Source of the DNA: Pseudomonadaceae bacterium
GTDB lineage: Bacteria > Pseudomonadota > Gammaproteobacteria > Pseudomonadales > Azotimanducaceae
Length of the DNA: 64,000 bases
Reading direction: 5' to 3'
Assembly (NCBI GenBank): GCA_024743175.1
Contig: JANSXA010000009.1
Coordinates: forward strand, 124,001-188,000
This document shows, one piece after another, positions 9,052-20,396 of the stretch. The translations under genes and the position numbers were made by a program. Under the pieces are notes generated by a model, which did no database searches, was not told the DNA's origin, and saw only the letters and a list, made by a program, of their open reading frames with translations. How positions within the stretch are numbered: the first letter of the stretch is position 1; each line of letters starts with the position of its first letter.

Positions 9052-9591
9052 ATGGCTAAAACTGCTCAATTAACCCTGCTGCTGGTTACCTTCTTAACCC
9101 TAATGGGCTGCGTTAACGATCCCAGCAAACGCACGACGGGGACATTTATCGATGATGCGGTCCTGGAACCGCTTATCAAGAACGAGATTTTCAAATCGAA
9201 TCCTGATTTCAAGGGCTCACATATTGTTGTGGTCTCTTACAACGGTCTTGTTTTACTGGCGGGTCAGGTCGCCACGGCCGAACTCAAGGAACAGGCGGCA
9301 ACAGTTGCTCAAGAAGTTAACCGTGTACGCAAGGTACACAATGAATTAAGTATCGGTGGACCGATTTCACTTGTCGCACGGTCGAACGACGTCTGGCTCA
9401 CGGCCAAAGTGAAATCGCGCCTGGTGGCATCCAAGGAAGCCAAGGGGTTGAAGGTTAAGGTGGTTACTGAAAACGGCGTTGTCTACCTGATGGGCCTGGT
9501 AACAAGAGCGCAGGCCGATGCTGTAGTGAACGTCACGGCCAACGTCTATGGCGTACAGAAGATTGTCAAAGTGTTTGAATACTTAGACTAA
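9052..9591 (+). CDS. dolP: Outer-membrane BON-domain lipoprotein DolP (YraP)
   Basis: Lipoprotein that binds anionic phospholipid in the outer membrane and supports envelope integrity and the BAM machinery. The signal peptide ends in a lipobox (LTLMGC, Cys20). Two BON domains follow: about residues 37-100 (IKNEIFKSNPDFKG to VRKVHNELSIG) and about 108-179 (LTAKVKSRLVASKEAKG to YGVQKIVKVFEYLD). At 179 residues it is near the 191 of E. coli. Its last 9 bases overlap the end of convergent sspB. Confidence 0.9.
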   Translation: MAKTAQLTLLLVTFLTLMGCVNDPSKRTTGTFIDDAVLEPLIKNEIFKSNPDFKGSHIVVVSYNGLVLLAGQVATAELKEQAATVAQEVNRVRKVHNELSIGGPISLVARSNDVWLTAKVKSRLVASKEAKGLKVKVVTENGVVYLMGLVTRAQADAVVNVTANVYGVQKIVKVFEYLD

Positions 9592-9981
9592 CCGCAATCC
9601 TGGCTTGTTATCCGGCGGCGCGTCAGAGTTGTTGCGCCTCTGATCTGCCTCAGTCGGGCCTACCGTCAGCGCTTCCTCTTCCGGAAAAACCATACCTTCG
9701 CGTGTGTCTTTTGCGTAGATTGCCCGAATCGAATTCATTGGCAGATACAGCTCAAAGTGCTGGCCACTGAAACGTCCACTACACATTACAAATGCATCGT
9801 CCATAACCAGATCGCGTACTGCGTTGGGACTCATGTTCAGAACAATCTGACCATCCTGCACATGAGCCTCAGGAACACTGACACCTTCAACGGTGGCATC
9901 TACCAGCAGATAGGGAATCTCATCGCTATCGATGATCCACTCGTACAGTGCCCGCAATAGATATGGGCGCTGAGGTTTCAC
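9583..9981 (-). CDS. sspB: ClpXP adaptor SspB
   Basis: Adaptor that delivers ssrA-tagged proteins and RseA to ClpXP. It has a folded N-terminal domain of about 105 residues (PYLLRALYEWIIDSDEIPYL, NMSPNAVRDLVMDD, YLPMNSIRAIYAKDTREGM), an acidic and polar linker, and a C-terminal tail GLRLV equivalent to the LRVVK motif that docks on ClpX. It overlaps the sspA stop by four bases, so sspA-sspB is one operon. The 3' end overlaps dolP by 9 bases in convergent orientation. Confidence 0.94.
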   Translation of the reverse strand: MKPQRPYLLRALYEWIIDSDEIPYLLVDATVEGVSVPEAHVQDGQIVLNMSPNAVRDLVMDDAFVMCSGRFSGQHFELYLPMNSIRAIYAKDTREGMVFPEEEALTVGPTEADQRRNNSDAPPDNKPGLRLV

Positions 9982-10610
9982 TCCTGCATCTCAATTTCAG
10001 TTTCAGTCAGGCTTGCTCGGAACGCATCCCTTTCAAACATCGTCTGCATATACTTGTGCAGCGGACGCGTGGATTTCTCCGGCAAGGTAATATCAACTTC
10101 TTTAAGACGCCACAGAATGGGTGCAACACAGCAATCAACGAGGGAGAATTCTTCATTCATGAAATAAGGTTTTTCACCAAAGATTGGCGCTATGGCGATA
10201 ATGCTCTCTCGCAGCTCTTTGCGCGCTTTTGACAAAAGTGTTTCGCGGCCTTTGCCAGCCATCAGCAGATCCAGTTTGGCACTCCACTCTTTTTCTACAC
10301 GGGTAATCCACAGACGCGAAAGCGCACGCTGCACAGGATAAACCGGTAACAGAGGGGGATGAGGGAAACGTTCGTCCAGGTATTCCATAATGACATTGGC
10401 TTCATACAAAACCAGATCCCTGTCCAGAAGTGTTGGCAGAGAGTTATAGGGATTAATTTCCGCCAGATCTTCAGGCTTTTTCGCTGGATCGATATCAACA
10501 ATATCGCAAGTTACGCCTTTTTCAGCCAGCACCATCCGCACTCGATGTGAGTACTGATCTCGGGCATCGGAAAAAAGGGTCATAGACGATCGTTTGGTAA
10601 CAATGCTCAT
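9978..10610 (-). CDS. sspA: Stringent starvation protein SspA
   Basis: RNA-polymerase-associated protein with a glutathione S-transferase fold, involved in stationary-phase and stress transcription. The 210 residues show the thioredoxin-like half (MTLFSDARDQYSHRVRMVLAEKG, NPYNSLPTLLDRDLVLYEA, IMEYLDERFPHPPL) and the helical half. The Cys of catalytic GSTs is replaced (DARDQYSHR), as is usual for SspA. It is co-transcribed with sspB and separated from petC upstream by two hairpins. Confidence 0.94.
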   Translation of the reverse strand: MSIVTKRSSMTLFSDARDQYSHRVRMVLAEKGVTCDIVDIDPAKKPEDLAEINPYNSLPTLLDRDLVLYEANVIMEYLDERFPHPPLLPVYPVQRALSRLWITRVEKEWSAKLDLLMAGKGRETLLSKARKELRESIIAIAPIFGEKPYFMNEEFSLVDCCVAPILWRLKEVDITLPEKSTRPLHKYMQTMFERDAFRASLTETEIEMQE

Positions 10611-10648
10611 TAGGGATTTTCGCCTCGGCGGGTTTTATACATAAGGAA

Positions 10649-10703
10649 GCGCCAGCTGGTTAAGCTGGCGCCCATAGACGAGTGATGTGTTGTTCACATC
10701 ACT
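10649..10703 (-). terminator. Tandem hairpins between petC and sspA, likely terminator
   Basis: Two perfect 9-bp hairpins lie downstream of petC on the minus strand. The first (10703-10681) has arms AGTGATGTG/CACATCACT around a 5-base loop. The second (10671-10649) has arms GCGCCAGCT/AGCTGGCGC around TAACC and is followed by the imperfect U-tract TTCCTTAT. The second is the better terminator; both probably insulate petABC from sspAB. Confidence 0.6.
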
Positions 10704-10714
10704 TGTAGAGATGA

Positions 10715-11500
10715 TCAGTGTATGTCTTTCCAATATTCACGATTGAGCAGATAGGTAAAGCAGCCCAGAATCACCAGGAAGAGCAACACGAAAATACCCA
10801 GCCGGTGTCTTTCCAACCGAGTAGGTTCAGCGACGTAATATAAGAAGTTGCTCAGGTCATAGATGGCGGCATCAAAGGCTTCGGGTGTATATAGACCACT
10901 GCCCGCTTCGTGCACCAGTTCGCCACACTTTTCTTCCGTGATAGCTTTACCGGGTACCAGTGGGTCCCTCATTTCACCACCGTTTGGCGCAATCTTAGGA
11001 ACCTGCACGCAGCCTTCGGTGACAACCCCTTGAAGATCTGCAAGGACATTGGGCATGCCCACGTTAGGAAACACCTTGTTGTTCGCGCCCATCGGCCGAC
11101 TGTCGTCCTGATAAAAAGTGCCGAGATAGTTATACAACCATTCGGGGCCACGCACCTTGGCAACCATGGTTAAGTCCGGTGGCGCGGCACCAAACCAGGC
11201 CTTGGCTTTCTCCGGGTCCATCGCGGTAGTAATCAACTCGCCAATCTTCTGGTCTGTAAAGATTAGTTTTTCCAGCGCCAGTTCGTGAGGGATACCAAGG
11301 AAATCCACGGTTCTTTCGTAACGCTGGAATTTGAGGCTATGGCAACCAATGCAGTAGTTCATGTACAAGCGCATGCCGTTCTGCAGCGAAGGCTTGTTTT
11401 CCAGATCAGGATCAAAGGGTTTCATGTCCCAATTTATCTCAGTTGCACTCCACACCGTAGCCGGCAGGCAAAGCAGCAATAGCAAAAATAATTTTCTCAT
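10715..11500 (-). CDS. petC: Cytochrome c1 of ubiquinol:cytochrome c reductase (bc1 complex)
   Basis: Membrane-anchored c-type cytochrome of respiratory complex III. The 261 residues have a cleavable signal (MRKLFLLLLLCLPATVWSA), the haem c motif CIGCH near residue 51, a candidate axial methionine in the RPMGANNK or VGMPNVL region, and one C-terminal membrane anchor (HRLGIFVLLFLVILGCFTYL). It is last in petABC, with its ATG overlapping the petB stop (TGATG). The length fits a stand-alone cytochrome c1, not the petBC fusion found in some bacteria. Confidence 0.95.
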   Translation of the reverse strand: MRKLFLLLLLCLPATVWSATEINWDMKPFDPDLENKPSLQNGMRLYMNYCIGCHSLKFQRYERTVDFLGIPHELALEKLIFTDQKIGELITTAMDPEKAKAWFGAAPPDLTMVAKVRGPEWLYNYLGTFYQDDSRPMGANNKVFPNVGMPNVLADLQGVVTEGCVQVPKIAPNGGEMRDPLVPGKAITEEKCGELVHEAGSGLYTPEAFDAAIYDLSNFLYYVAEPTRLERHRLGIFVLLFLVILGCFTYLLNREYWKDIH

Positions 11501-12762
11501 CAGAGCGTCACCCTATCCGGTTCCGGCTTGGTCTTCTCAGCCTTCGTGTACCAGGGCATCAACATGAAATACATGAAGTACGTGATGGTGAAAACCTGTG
11601 CAGCAATTGTGCGACCTTCAGTGGGTCCTTTTGTGCCGAGGTATCCCAGCACAAAGAAACTCACCACCAGCAGACCTAGCATGAACTTCGACCAGATACC
11701 TTTATAACGCATAGATTTAACCGGGCTACGATCCAACCATGGCAGCACTGCTGGAATAATGATGGCACCCGCCATGACCACAAAACCCCAGAACTTGGCC
11801 GGTAAGCCAAACAGAGGGTAAGTTGCCGCACGCAGCATTGAGTAAAATGGCGTGTAGTACCAGACCGGCGCGATGTGTTCCGGCGTTTTCAATGGGTCCG
11901 CCATCTCAAAGTTGGGTTTCTCGAGGAAGTAACCCCACCCTTCAGGTGCAAAAAAGACAAACCCGAGGAAGAAGATGAGGAAAATAACTATGGCGTGAAC
12001 ATCGTGCACGGTGTAGTAAGGGTGGAACGCGATCCCGTCCAGCGGAATACCGTTATCGTCCTTCTTCTTCTTGATCTCAATACCGTCAGGGTTGTTCGAA
12101 CCCACATGATGAAGAGCCACCAGATGGACAAACACCAGGATGACCAGTACCAGCGGTAAGGCAATCACGTGCAACGCAAAAAAGCGGTTCAAGGTGGCTT
12201 CTGACATCAGGAAGTCACCGCGCACCCATTCCATCAGATCCGGACCAACATAGGGAATTGCCCCTACCAGAGAGACAATCACCTGCGCACCCCAGTAAGA
12301 CATGTTGCCCCAAGGCAGCAGGTAGCCGAAGAAACCTTCAGCCATCAGCGCAATAAAAATTGCCATCCCGATCAGCCACAACAATTCTCGTGGTCCGCGA
12401 TACGAGCCATACATCAGCGCCCGATACATGTGCAGATACACGACAATAAAAAAGAATGATGCACCGGTAGAATGCAGATAACGCATTAACCACCCGTATT
12501 CGACATCACGCATGATGTACTCAACCGAGGCAAACGCACCGGTGCCGGAGGGCACATAGTTCATCGTCAGCCAGATGCCGGTAACAATCTGATTCACCAG
12601 CATGAGAATCGACAGGACGCCGAAAACATAAAAAACGTTGAAGTTTTTCGGCGCGTAGTAGCGCGACATATGGTATTCGAAGGTTTCCGTTGCGGGGAAC
12701 CGTGCATCGATCCATTCCATGGAACTGGTAAACCAGTTGTTTTCTTTTTTTGATTCAGCCAT
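11500..12762 (-). CDS. petB: Cytochrome b of the bc1 complex
   Basis: Quinol-oxidising membrane subunit of complex III. The 420 residues carry the long bc1-type cytochrome b with about eight membrane spans. Visible landmarks are the Qo-site PEWGYFLEK-like APEGWGYFLEK near 270, histidines in RYLHSTGASFFF and FALHVIALPL for the two b haems, and HHVGSNNPDGIEI. It overlaps petA (TAATG) and petC (TGATG) by one base each, so the three subunits are translationally coupled. Confidence 0.96.
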   Translation of the reverse strand: MAESKKENNWFTSSMEWIDARFPATETFEYHMSRYYAPKNFNVFYVFGVLSILMLVNQIVTGIWLTMNYVPSGTGAFASVEYIMRDVEYGWLMRYLHSTGASFFFIVVYLHMYRALMYGSYRGPRELLWLIGMAIFIALMAEGFFGYLLPWGNMSYWGAQVIVSLVGAIPYVGPDLMEWVRGDFLMSEATLNRFFALHVIALPLVLVILVFVHLVALHHVGSNNPDGIEIKKKKDDNGIPLDGIAFHPYYTVHDVHAIVIFLIFFLGFVFFAPEGWGYFLEKPNFEMADPLKTPEHIAPVWYYTPFYSMLRAATYPLFGLPAKFWGFVVMAGAIIIPAVLPWLDRSPVKSMRYKGIWSKFMLGLLVVSFFVLGYLGTKGPTEGRTIAAQVFTITYFMYFMLMPWYTKAEKTKPEPDRVTL

Positions 12763-13406
12763 TACGCAGCACCCTCTTCGCCAATCACAACGCTGGTATC
12801 ACTCTCGAATCGATAGGGAGGGACAGGCAGATTATCCGGAGCTGGCACGCCGGTCGCGACACGACCCGCGAGGTCAAAAGTAGAACCGTGACACGGACAG
12901 AAAAAACCGCCCTGGCTGTCGTTCTCTGCAAACACTTCCGACTCAACATACTTGGGTGAACAACCCAGGTGTGTACAGATACCTACGTAGATACCAATCT
13001 CGGGACGCATGGAGCGCGTTGGATTTTTTGCAAAATCCGGTTGCTGTTCTGGATTCTCCGAATCTGGATCGGCAAGGTCCTGGCCCTGGTTTTCTAACGC
13101 GGAAATAGAGTCCGGCGTCCGATAGACCACAAAAATAGGTTTGCCGCGCCAGGCCACAATCGGGCTCATCATGTCACCGGGTTGCAACTTACTGAAATCA
13201 ATTTTGACCGGCGCGCCCAATGCCCGCGCTTTCGCGCTCGGGCTCCAATAACTCAGAAAGGGGACTGCAGCTCCAACGACACCTACGCCAGCTACGGCTG
13301 AGGTGGCTCCAATGAGGAAATAGCGCCGACTTGAATTGACCTTGCTCTGTTCGTCTGACCCTGCCAACGCGGCAGAGCTTTCATGACTGAGATCGTCACT
13401 GCTCAA
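12762..13406 (-). CDS. petA: Rieske iron-sulfur subunit of the bc1 complex
   Basis: Carries the 2Fe-2S cluster that takes electrons from quinol to cytochrome c1. The cluster ligands are in CTHLGC and CPCHG, and the flanking residues form the usual loops. A twin-arginine motif (SSRRYFLIG) precedes the single membrane helix, so export by Tat is expected. No ATG fits; I choose TTG at 13406 because GGAG lies 8 bases upstream and the 214-residue product fits the family. An in-frame TTG at 13481 would add 25 residues without a ribosome binding site. The 228 bases upstream to rpsI show no confident promoter. Confidence 0.94.
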   Translation of the reverse strand: MSSDDLSHESSAALAGSDEQSKVNSSRRYFLIGATSAVAGVGVVGAAVPFLSYWSPSAKARALGAPVKIDFSKLQPGDMMSPIVAWRGKPIFVVYRTPDSISALENQGQDLADPDSENPEQQPDFAKNPTRSMRPEIGIYVGICTHLGCSPKYVESEVFAENDSQGGFFCPCHGSTFDLAGRVATGVPAPDNLPVPPYRFESDTSVVIGEEGAA

Positions 13407-13600
13407 GGCTTGTGCTCCAAAAAAGTATTTACGATAAAGGTCTTTGGATCCGGTGTTTTTTGCGCATCTTTTTATTAGCAAGGCCGGGACCAGAGAACTG
13501 GCCAGGCCTGTGGCGATGTGGTTTTAACAACCGGTTGCAAACCTCGATAGTGTACCACACGCCTCGGGGATCCGCGTGTTTTCTCTGCGTCAAATTGCGG

Positions 13601-13623
13601 AAAAAGCGCCTTGAAAAGGCGCT
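13601..13623 (-). terminator. Rho-independent terminator of rplM-rpsI
   Basis: On the minus strand the arms AGCGCCTT and AAGGCGCT enclose a three-base loop, followed by a run of T. It lies 12 bases after the rpsI stop, so it ends the ribosomal protein operon before petA. Confidence 0.85.
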
Positions 13624-13634
13624 GTAATAACGAT

Positions 13635-14024
13635 TTAGCGCTTCGAGAACTGAGGACGCTTACGCGCTTTACGCAGACCGACTTTCTTGCGCTCTACTTC
13701 CCTTGCGTCGCGGGTGAGAAAACCAGCAGCACGCATTGGTGCGCGCAGGGTTTCGTCATAATCAACCAGTGCACGAGCAATGCCATGACGGATCGCGCCG
13801 GCCTGACCGGAACTGCCACCACCGCTTACAGTGATTTTCAGATCGAGCTTATCCGAGAGCGATGCCACTTCAAGCGGTTGTCGAACCACCATGCGAGACG
13901 TTTCGCGGCCGAAAAAATCATCCAGGGATTTGGCGTTAACCGTAATGTTACCGGTGCCGGATCCGATGAATACGCGAGCTGCCGCAGTCTTGCGACGACC
14001 TGTACCGTAGTTTGTGTTAGCCAT
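13635..14024 (-). CDS. rpsI: 30S ribosomal protein S9
   Basis: Small-subunit protein whose C-terminal tail contacts the P-site tRNA. The 129 residues include [15 protein letters not shown] at the N-terminus, [19 protein letters not shown] in the middle, and the basic tail ending [12 protein letters not shown]. The start is ATG at 14024, with GGAG 9 bases upstream. It follows rplM by 14 bases and is closed by a hairpin terminator. Confidence 0.97.
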   Translation of the reverse strand: MANTNYGTGRRKTAAARVFIGSGTGNITVNAKSLDDFFGRETSRMVVRQPLEVASLSDKLDLKITVSGGGSSGQAGAIRHGIARALVDYDETLRAPMRAAGFLTRDAREVERKKVGLRKARKRPQFSKR

Positions 14025-14038
14025 CAACTGCGCTCCAA

Positions 14039-14470
14039 CTAATTAAGCTCAAGAACTGCGGGCTGTTGAGCTGCATGGGGGTGCTCAGTGCCGGCATATA
14101 CTTTTAATTTTCTAAACATTGCGCGGCCCAGGGGGTTGCGTGGCAACATGCCTTTAACCGCTTTCTCAATGATCCGCTCAGGGTGTGTTGCCCGCATGTC
14201 GGCAACCGTTGTGCCGCGAATACCGCCTGGGTATCCACTGTGCCGCCAATATACTTTGCCCTGTTCTTTGTTCCCTGTGACATGCACTTTGTCTGCGTTA
14301 ATAACGATGATGAAATCGCCCGTGTCTACATGAGGGGTATACTCGGGCTTGTGCTTCCCGCGCAAACGACGCGCAACCTCGGTTGCGAGACGACCCAAGG
14401 TCTTGTTCTCTGCGTCTACTACCCACCATGAGCGCTGCACATCCTGCTCACGCATGCTTACCGTTGTCAT
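14039..14470 (-). CDS. rplM: 50S ribosomal protein L13
   Basis: Large-subunit protein; 143 residues, the usual length. Family segments are [35 protein letters not shown] (residues about 15-49) and [27 protein letters not shown]. It is the first gene of the rplM-rpsI pair and has a leader of about 110 bases downstream of a good promoter. In E. coli, L13 represses this operon by binding its mRNA leader, and the same is plausible here. Confidence 0.97.
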   Translation of the reverse strand: MTTVSMREQDVQRSWWVVDAENKTLGRLATEVARRLRGKHKPEYTPHVDTGDFIIVINADKVHVTGNKEQGKVYWRHSGYPGGIRGTTVADMRATHPERIIEKAVKGMLPRNPLGRAMFRKLKVYAGTEHPHAAQQPAVLELN

Positions 14471-14589
14471 TTCTAGCCTCTTTTAACTGTCCGCTTTCTT
14501 CGCGCTACTGAGCTGCTTCATTCGCCTGCGTTTTACCTGGCGTGTTCAAACAACACTGCACGTGCAGGGGCCCTAATTTTGGGACGCGA

Positions 14590-14618
14590 ATCATAGAGGA
14601 GCCTCTTGGGGTTTACAA
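14590..14618 (-). promoter_or_regulatory. Sigma70 promoter of rplM-rpsI
   Basis: On the minus strand TTGTAA (14618-14613) and TATGAT (14595-14590) are exactly 17 bases apart. Transcription would start near 14583, leaving a leader of about 110 bases before the rplM ATG. The element sits just past the zapE stop codon (14629). Confidence 0.7.
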
Positions 14619-14628
14619 CCGCCTTTTG

Positions 14629-15744
14629 CTAGCCTGCTGAGGCTACTCCGGCCCGGTGAGAACCCGCGAGGTAATCATGGGACTGCATTTCCAACAGCCG
14701 GCTCTGCGTGCGCTCGAACTCAAAGCGCAGCCGCTCACCCTGATACAGCTCTGTAATCGGCACTGCGGCACTGATAATCAGCTTCACACCATGGTCGTAG
14801 AACTCGTCGACCAGGCTGATGAACCTGCGCGCAGCACTTTCCTGGTGCACCGCGAGCTGGGGAACGTTACTGAGCAGAACGGCATGGTAGATCATCGCCA
14901 GCTCGATGTAGTCATTCTGACTGCGCGGGCCTTCACAGAGGGCTGGAAAATCGAACCAGACGACGTCATCTGCAACAAAACGCGCCTGCAGCACGCGACC
15001 TTCAATCTGCAGATCTACGTCTGCTTGTGCGGTATCTGGCGCCAGAGCAGCAAAGCTCTGCGCTAATCCGCGTTCCGCCGCTGTATCCAGCGGATAGTGG
15101 TAGATTTCCGCTTGCTCAAGCGCACGCAGGCGGAAATCTATGCCGTCAGACATATGTTCAACCCGGGTGTGGGCATAAAGCAGATCAATGGCTGGTAGAA
15201 AACGGCGACGCTGCAGGCCATTTTCATACAGGTGGCTGGGTTCAACATTCGACGTCGCTACCAGTGTGACACCGTGTTCAAGTAGCGCATCCAGAACCTC
15301 TGCAAGGATCATGGCGTCGCCGATGTCAGAGACAAAAAACTCATCAAAACAGAGCACATCGCCTTCCCCGGCGATGTCTGCTGCAACTTTGCGCAAGGGG
15401 TCCGAATGACCACTCCACTGCGTCAGGCCCTGATGGACCCGGCGCATAAAGCGATGAAAGTGCATACGCATGCGCCGCTCCGGGGGCAGACAGTCGTAGA
15501 ACAGGTCCATCAGCATGGTTTTGCCCCGACCGACACCACCCCAGACATACAAACCCTTCTGCGGCTGCGCAGTTTTCTTGCGCCAGCGGGACAGCCAACC
15601 GGCCCGGGAGGACGGCGGGTTAGCCATCAGGCGCTGAAAAAGCTCATCAAGCAGCCGTACAACTTGCGCTTGGGCGGCGTCTTCTTGAAACTCCCCGTTC
15701 GCTATAGCTTTTTCATATTTTGACAGCGGCGAATATGTGTCCAT
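14629..15744 (-). CDS. zapE: Cell division AAA-type ATPase ZapE (AFG1 family)
   Basis: Peripheral ATPase that affects Z-ring stability under stress. The 371-residue protein has Walker A GGVGRGKTML near residue 70, a Walker B-like VLCFDEFFVSDIGDAM near 130, and the family segments HFHRFMRRVH and TSNVEP. Divergent from degS; the 118 bases between them show no clear promoter. In E. coli and Pseudomonas zapE is also next to rplM-rpsI and degS/algW. Confidence 0.93.
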   Translation of the reverse strand: MDTYSPLSKYEKAIANGEFQEDAAQAQVVRLLDELFQRLMANPPSSRAGWLSRWRKKTAQPQKGLYVWGGVGRGKTMLMDLFYDCLPPERRMRMHFHRFMRRVHQGLTQWSGHSDPLRKVAADIAGEGDVLCFDEFFVSDIGDAMILAEVLDALLEHGVTLVATSNVEPSHLYENGLQRRRFLPAIDLLYAHTRVEHMSDGIDFRLRALEQAEIYHYPLDTAAERGLAQSFAALAPDTAQADVDLQIEGRVLQARFVADDVVWFDFPALCEGPRSQNDYIELAMIYHAVLLSNVPQLAVHQESAARRFISLVDEFYDHGVKLIISAAVPITELYQGERLRFEFERTQSRLLEMQSHDYLAGSHRAGVASAG

Positions 15745-15862
15745 ACCTCAACCCAGCGTTAAAGCGCTTTTGCAGCGCGGCGCAGGTTAACGACAGGCAA
15801 CCACAGACGCAACAAAGGTCGAAGGGTGCGGGCATTTACGTATGACAATCAGCAGATAGGCC

Positions 15863-16912
15863 ATGACCCAGTTAACCCGATTCATATTTGTACCTGCGCT
15901 CATTGGCGCGCTGGTCGGTCTGGCCATAATCATCCTGAACAGTACCGCGGACGACAACCGTCCCGGCTATGCCAATGCCGTCTCCCGTGCAGCACCGGCG
16001 GTTGTGAACATTTTTTCAACCAAAATCACGCAACGCAGCCCGCTCTGTCGGATTCCCGCTTACCGAGCTCTGTGTGAGGCTTTTCCAGGACAGCAGCAGC
16101 TGCAGAATTCATTGGGTTCAGGTGTCATCGTGCGGGCTGACGGTTATGTGCTGACCAACCAGCATGTGGTGGAAGGCGCCGACGAGATCATTGTCATGTT
16201 TGCCAACAATCAGACAACAACCGCCGAGGTCATCGGCACCGACAGCCACACTGATCTTGCGGTTATCAAAGTTGCAGCCACCGGTTTGCCGGTGATCGCA
16301 GAACTGGGTGACGAGCAGCCGCGGGTTGGCGACGTTGCGTTGGCCATTGGCAACCCATTCGGCCTGGGTCACAGTGTTTCGCAAGGCATCATCAGCGCCT
16401 TTTCCCGCACCTTGATCACCAACAGCCCCTACGACGATTTTATTCAGACGGATGCTGCCATCAGCCCGGGCAATTCTGGCGGCGCCCTGGTTGATCACGA
16501 AGGTCGATTACTGGGTATTAACACCATGATCTACTCCCAGTCAGGCGGATCAGAAGGTATTGGCTTTGCTATTCCGGCGAATATTGCGTTGTCGGTGATG
16601 GAGCAGATTGTTCAATCCGGACGGGTTATCCGCGGCTGGCTGGGTGTGAATCTACGTCCTCAACCGATGCCCGGCGGACCTTCAGGTTTGCTGGTCATTG
16701 GCGTTAATCCAGGCGGCCCCGCATTCAACGCTGGACTGCGACCCGGTGACCACGTGCTGTCTATCAACCAGATTCCGGCAAGCAACCTTTACACCGTCAC
16801 TGATGTGATCGCCAACGCAAAACCCGGCAGCGAACTCAATATTGAAGTGATGCGCGAGCAGCAGCGATTCCGCGCTACTGCCGTTGCAGGCGAGCTGCCA
16901 GATTCGATTTAG
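15863..16912 (+). CDS. degS: Periplasmic serine protease DegS/AlgW
   Basis: Inner-membrane-anchored protease that starts the sigmaE response by cleaving the anti-sigma factor after sensing misfolded outer-membrane proteins. One N-terminal membrane anchor (about 7-26), a trypsin-like domain with catalytic His101, Asp131 and Ser205 (PGNSGGAL), and one PDZ domain from about 255. A single PDZ distinguishes it from DegP/DegQ. Odd: a short insertion near residues 60-75 contains two cysteines ([14 protein letters not shown]), possibly a disulphide. The stop overlaps the hisD end in convergent orientation. Confidence 0.93.
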   Translation: MTQLTRFIFVPALIGALVGLAIIILNSTADDNRPGYANAVSRAAPAVVNIFSTKITQRSPLCRIPAYRALCEAFPGQQQLQNSLGSGVIVRADGYVLTNQHVVEGADEIIVMFANNQTTTAEVIGTDSHTDLAVIKVAATGLPVIAELGDEQPRVGDVALAIGNPFGLGHSVSQGIISAFSRTLITNSPYDDFIQTDAAISPGNSGGALVDHEGRLLGINTMIYSQSGGSEGIGFAIPANIALSVMEQIVQSGRVIRGWLGVNLRPQPMPGGPSGLLVIGVNPGGPAFNAGLRPGDHVLSINQIPASNLYTVTDVIANAKPGSELNIEVMREQQRFRATAVAGELPDSI

Positions 16913-18240
16913 TCAGACGAACTGCCGTCCGTATCCAACCAGCTGTTTCCCGCACGCGCTGCAGCCGCTAAAGCATGCGCCTGCAGACCTTCACCGATAG
17001 CCAGCGGTACCGCGATATCAGCAAGTTGAGCCGCACCTTCAGCTGACATGTGGATGACAGAGCTGCGTTTCACAAAATCGTATACACCCAACGGCGAGGC
17101 AAACCGCGCAGTGCCGAAGGTAGGCAGCACATGTGATGGCCCCGCCACATAATCGCCAAACGTTTCCGCGGTATAGGCACCACAGAAAATGGCGCCGGCA
17201 TGGATCAGCCGTTCAACCAGAGGTTCAGGATCCGCCACCAGCAGTTCGAGATGCTCTGGTGCAATCTTATTGGCCAGCGCGATGGCTTCATCCATATCTA
17301 CGGTTTTTATCAGCGCTCCGCGCTGTTTCAAACTGGCGGCAATGATTTCCTGGCGACGCATTTTCGGCAACAAAGCTGCCATAGACTCGGCTACCGCGTC
17401 GATGTAGGCGCTGTCAGGTGACAGCAGGATACTCTGCGCAGCGGCATCATGTTCAGCCTGGGAAAACAGATCCAGCGCCGCCCACTCAGGATCAGTTGAT
17501 CCATCAGCAATGACCAACACTTCGCTCGGGCCGGCAATCACATCAATACCGACATGGCCAAACACCTGACGTTTGGCTTCTGCAACAAACGCATTACCCG
17601 GGCCGACAATCTTATCTACCTTTGGCACCGTATCGGTACCATAAGCGAGTGCGCCAATGGCCTGAGCGCCTCCCACGGTGAACACCTGATCTGCCCCGGC
17701 TTCAGCAAGTGCTGCCAGCACCAGATCATTTCGCGCTCCTTGAGGTGTGGGCACAGTGACAATCAATTCACCCACGCCGGCAACCTTTGCCGGAATCAGC
17801 GTCATCAGAACACTTGATGGGTAACTGGCCTTGCCCCCCGGGACATACACACCTACCCGCTCCAGGGGCGTGATTTTCTGTCCAAGGCGGTTACCGAGGT
17901 CATCAACATAGGACCATGATTGTTCAACCTGGTGTTGATGATAGCTGGCGATGCGTTGTGCTGCTTGTTGCAGCGCCAGTAGATCCGCAGGTGGGACCCT
18001 TGATCTTGCCGCCTGCAGCTCATCGTCACTTATGCGCAGTTGCTCAACATCTGAAAACGAAAGCTGATCAAACTTGTTACTCAGCGCAAGCAGCGCCTTG
18101 TCACCTTCGACCCTGATAGCATGGAGGATGTCTTTGACCGTTTGCTCAACACCGTCGTCGCTGCTCGTATCCCATTGCAACAGGTTATCAAGCTGTCTGG
18201 AGAAACCCGCGTCGGTTGTATTCAGGCGCGCAATATTCAT
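16909..18240 (-). CDS. hisD: Histidinol dehydrogenase
   Basis: Zinc enzyme for the last two oxidations of histidine biosynthesis. The 443 residues include the [17 protein letters not shown] and [34 protein letters not shown] blocks, and [11 protein letters not shown]; catalytic and zinc-binding residues lie in the QAEHDAAAQ and APEHLELL regions. It overlaps hisG by four bases. hisC, which follows hisD in Pseudomonas, is absent; degS ends here instead. Confidence 0.96.
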   Translation of the reverse strand: MNIARLNTTDAGFSRQLDNLLQWDTSSDDGVEQTVKDILHAIRVEGDKALLALSNKFDQLSFSDVEQLRISDDELQAARSRVPPADLLALQQAAQRIASYHQHQVEQSWSYVDDLGNRLGQKITPLERVGVYVPGGKASYPSSVLMTLIPAKVAGVGELIVTVPTPQGARNDLVLAALAEAGADQVFTVGGAQAIGALAYGTDTVPKVDKIVGPGNAFVAEAKRQVFGHVGIDVIAGPSEVLVIADGSTDPEWAALDLFSQAEHDAAAQSILLSPDSAYIDAVAESMAALLPKMRRQEIIAASLKQRGALIKTVDMDEAIALANKIAPEHLELLVADPEPLVERLIHAGAIFCGAYTAETFGDYVAGPSHVLPTFGTARFASPLGVYDFVKRSSVIHMSAEGAAQLADIAVPLAIGEGLQAHALAAAARAGNSWLDTDGSSSD

Positions 18241-18866
18241 GACGCCACGACGGCTTCGAGTTGCTGGATCAGCTCATTTACTTCGTCAAACTTGGTTTTC
18301 ATGGAAGCCCGATTTACGATCAGGCGGGTGCTGATGTCACATATGGTTGCGCGGGCTTCAAGCCCGTTGGCTACCAGGGTGTTGCCGGTGTCTACAATAT
18401 CCACGATGGTGTCTGACAAGTTAAGTAACGGGGCGATTTCCATCGCCCCTGACAACTTGATCAGCGATACCTGGCGTTCCTGCTGGCGGTAGTAGTCTTT
18501 GGTGATGTTGATGAACTTTGTCGCAACCCGGAGCACGCCTGCAGGTTCAGGCACACCGACGGGACCGGCGGTCATCATGCGGCATTTACCGATACCCAGA
18601 TCGAGCATCTCATAAAAACCCATCGCACCTCCGTACTCGAGGATCGTGTCTTTGCCCGTGATCCCGATATCGGCAACGCCGTGTTCAACATAGGTCGGCA
18701 CATCTGCACTGCGCGCAATAATAATCTGGTGCCCACCCGTACGAGTTTCGAATATCAGCTTACGTGAGGCGTCTGGATCTTCGTCCGGCGCTATATCACA
18801 TGCTGCCAGCAGTGGCAGGCATTCTTTGAAGATGCGCCCTTTGTTGAGTGCAATGATTAATCCCAT
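18237..18866 (-). CDS. hisG: ATP phosphoribosyltransferase, short form
   Basis: First enzyme of histidine biosynthesis. At 209 residues it is the short HisG that lacks the C-terminal regulatory domain, so it should need HisZ, which is not in this window. Motifs are [16 protein letters not shown] at the N-terminus, [12 protein letters not shown], and the PRPP-binding stretch [16 protein letters not shown] near residue 160. It lies 19 bases after murA and overlaps hisD. Confidence 0.95.
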   Translation of the reverse strand: MGLIIALNKGRIFKECLPLLAACDIAPDEDPDASRKLIFETRTGGHQIIIARSADVPTYVEHGVADIGITGKDTILEYGGAMGFYEMLDLGIGKCRMMTAGPVGVPEPAGVLRVATKFINITKDYYRQQERQVSLIKLSGAMEIAPLLNLSDTIVDIVDTGNTLVANGLEARATICDISTRLIVNRASMKTKFDEVNELIQQLEAVVAS

Positions 18867-18884
18867 AACGGCCTCAAATTTGTT

Positions 18885-20385
<1,501 letters not shown>

Positions 20386-20396
20386 AGGAATATTTC

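Noticed and set aside
13406-13481. Longer petA reading from TTG 13481
   Set aside because: No ribosome binding site, and the extra 25 residues are unlike Rieske proteins; TTG 13406 has GGAG at good spacing.
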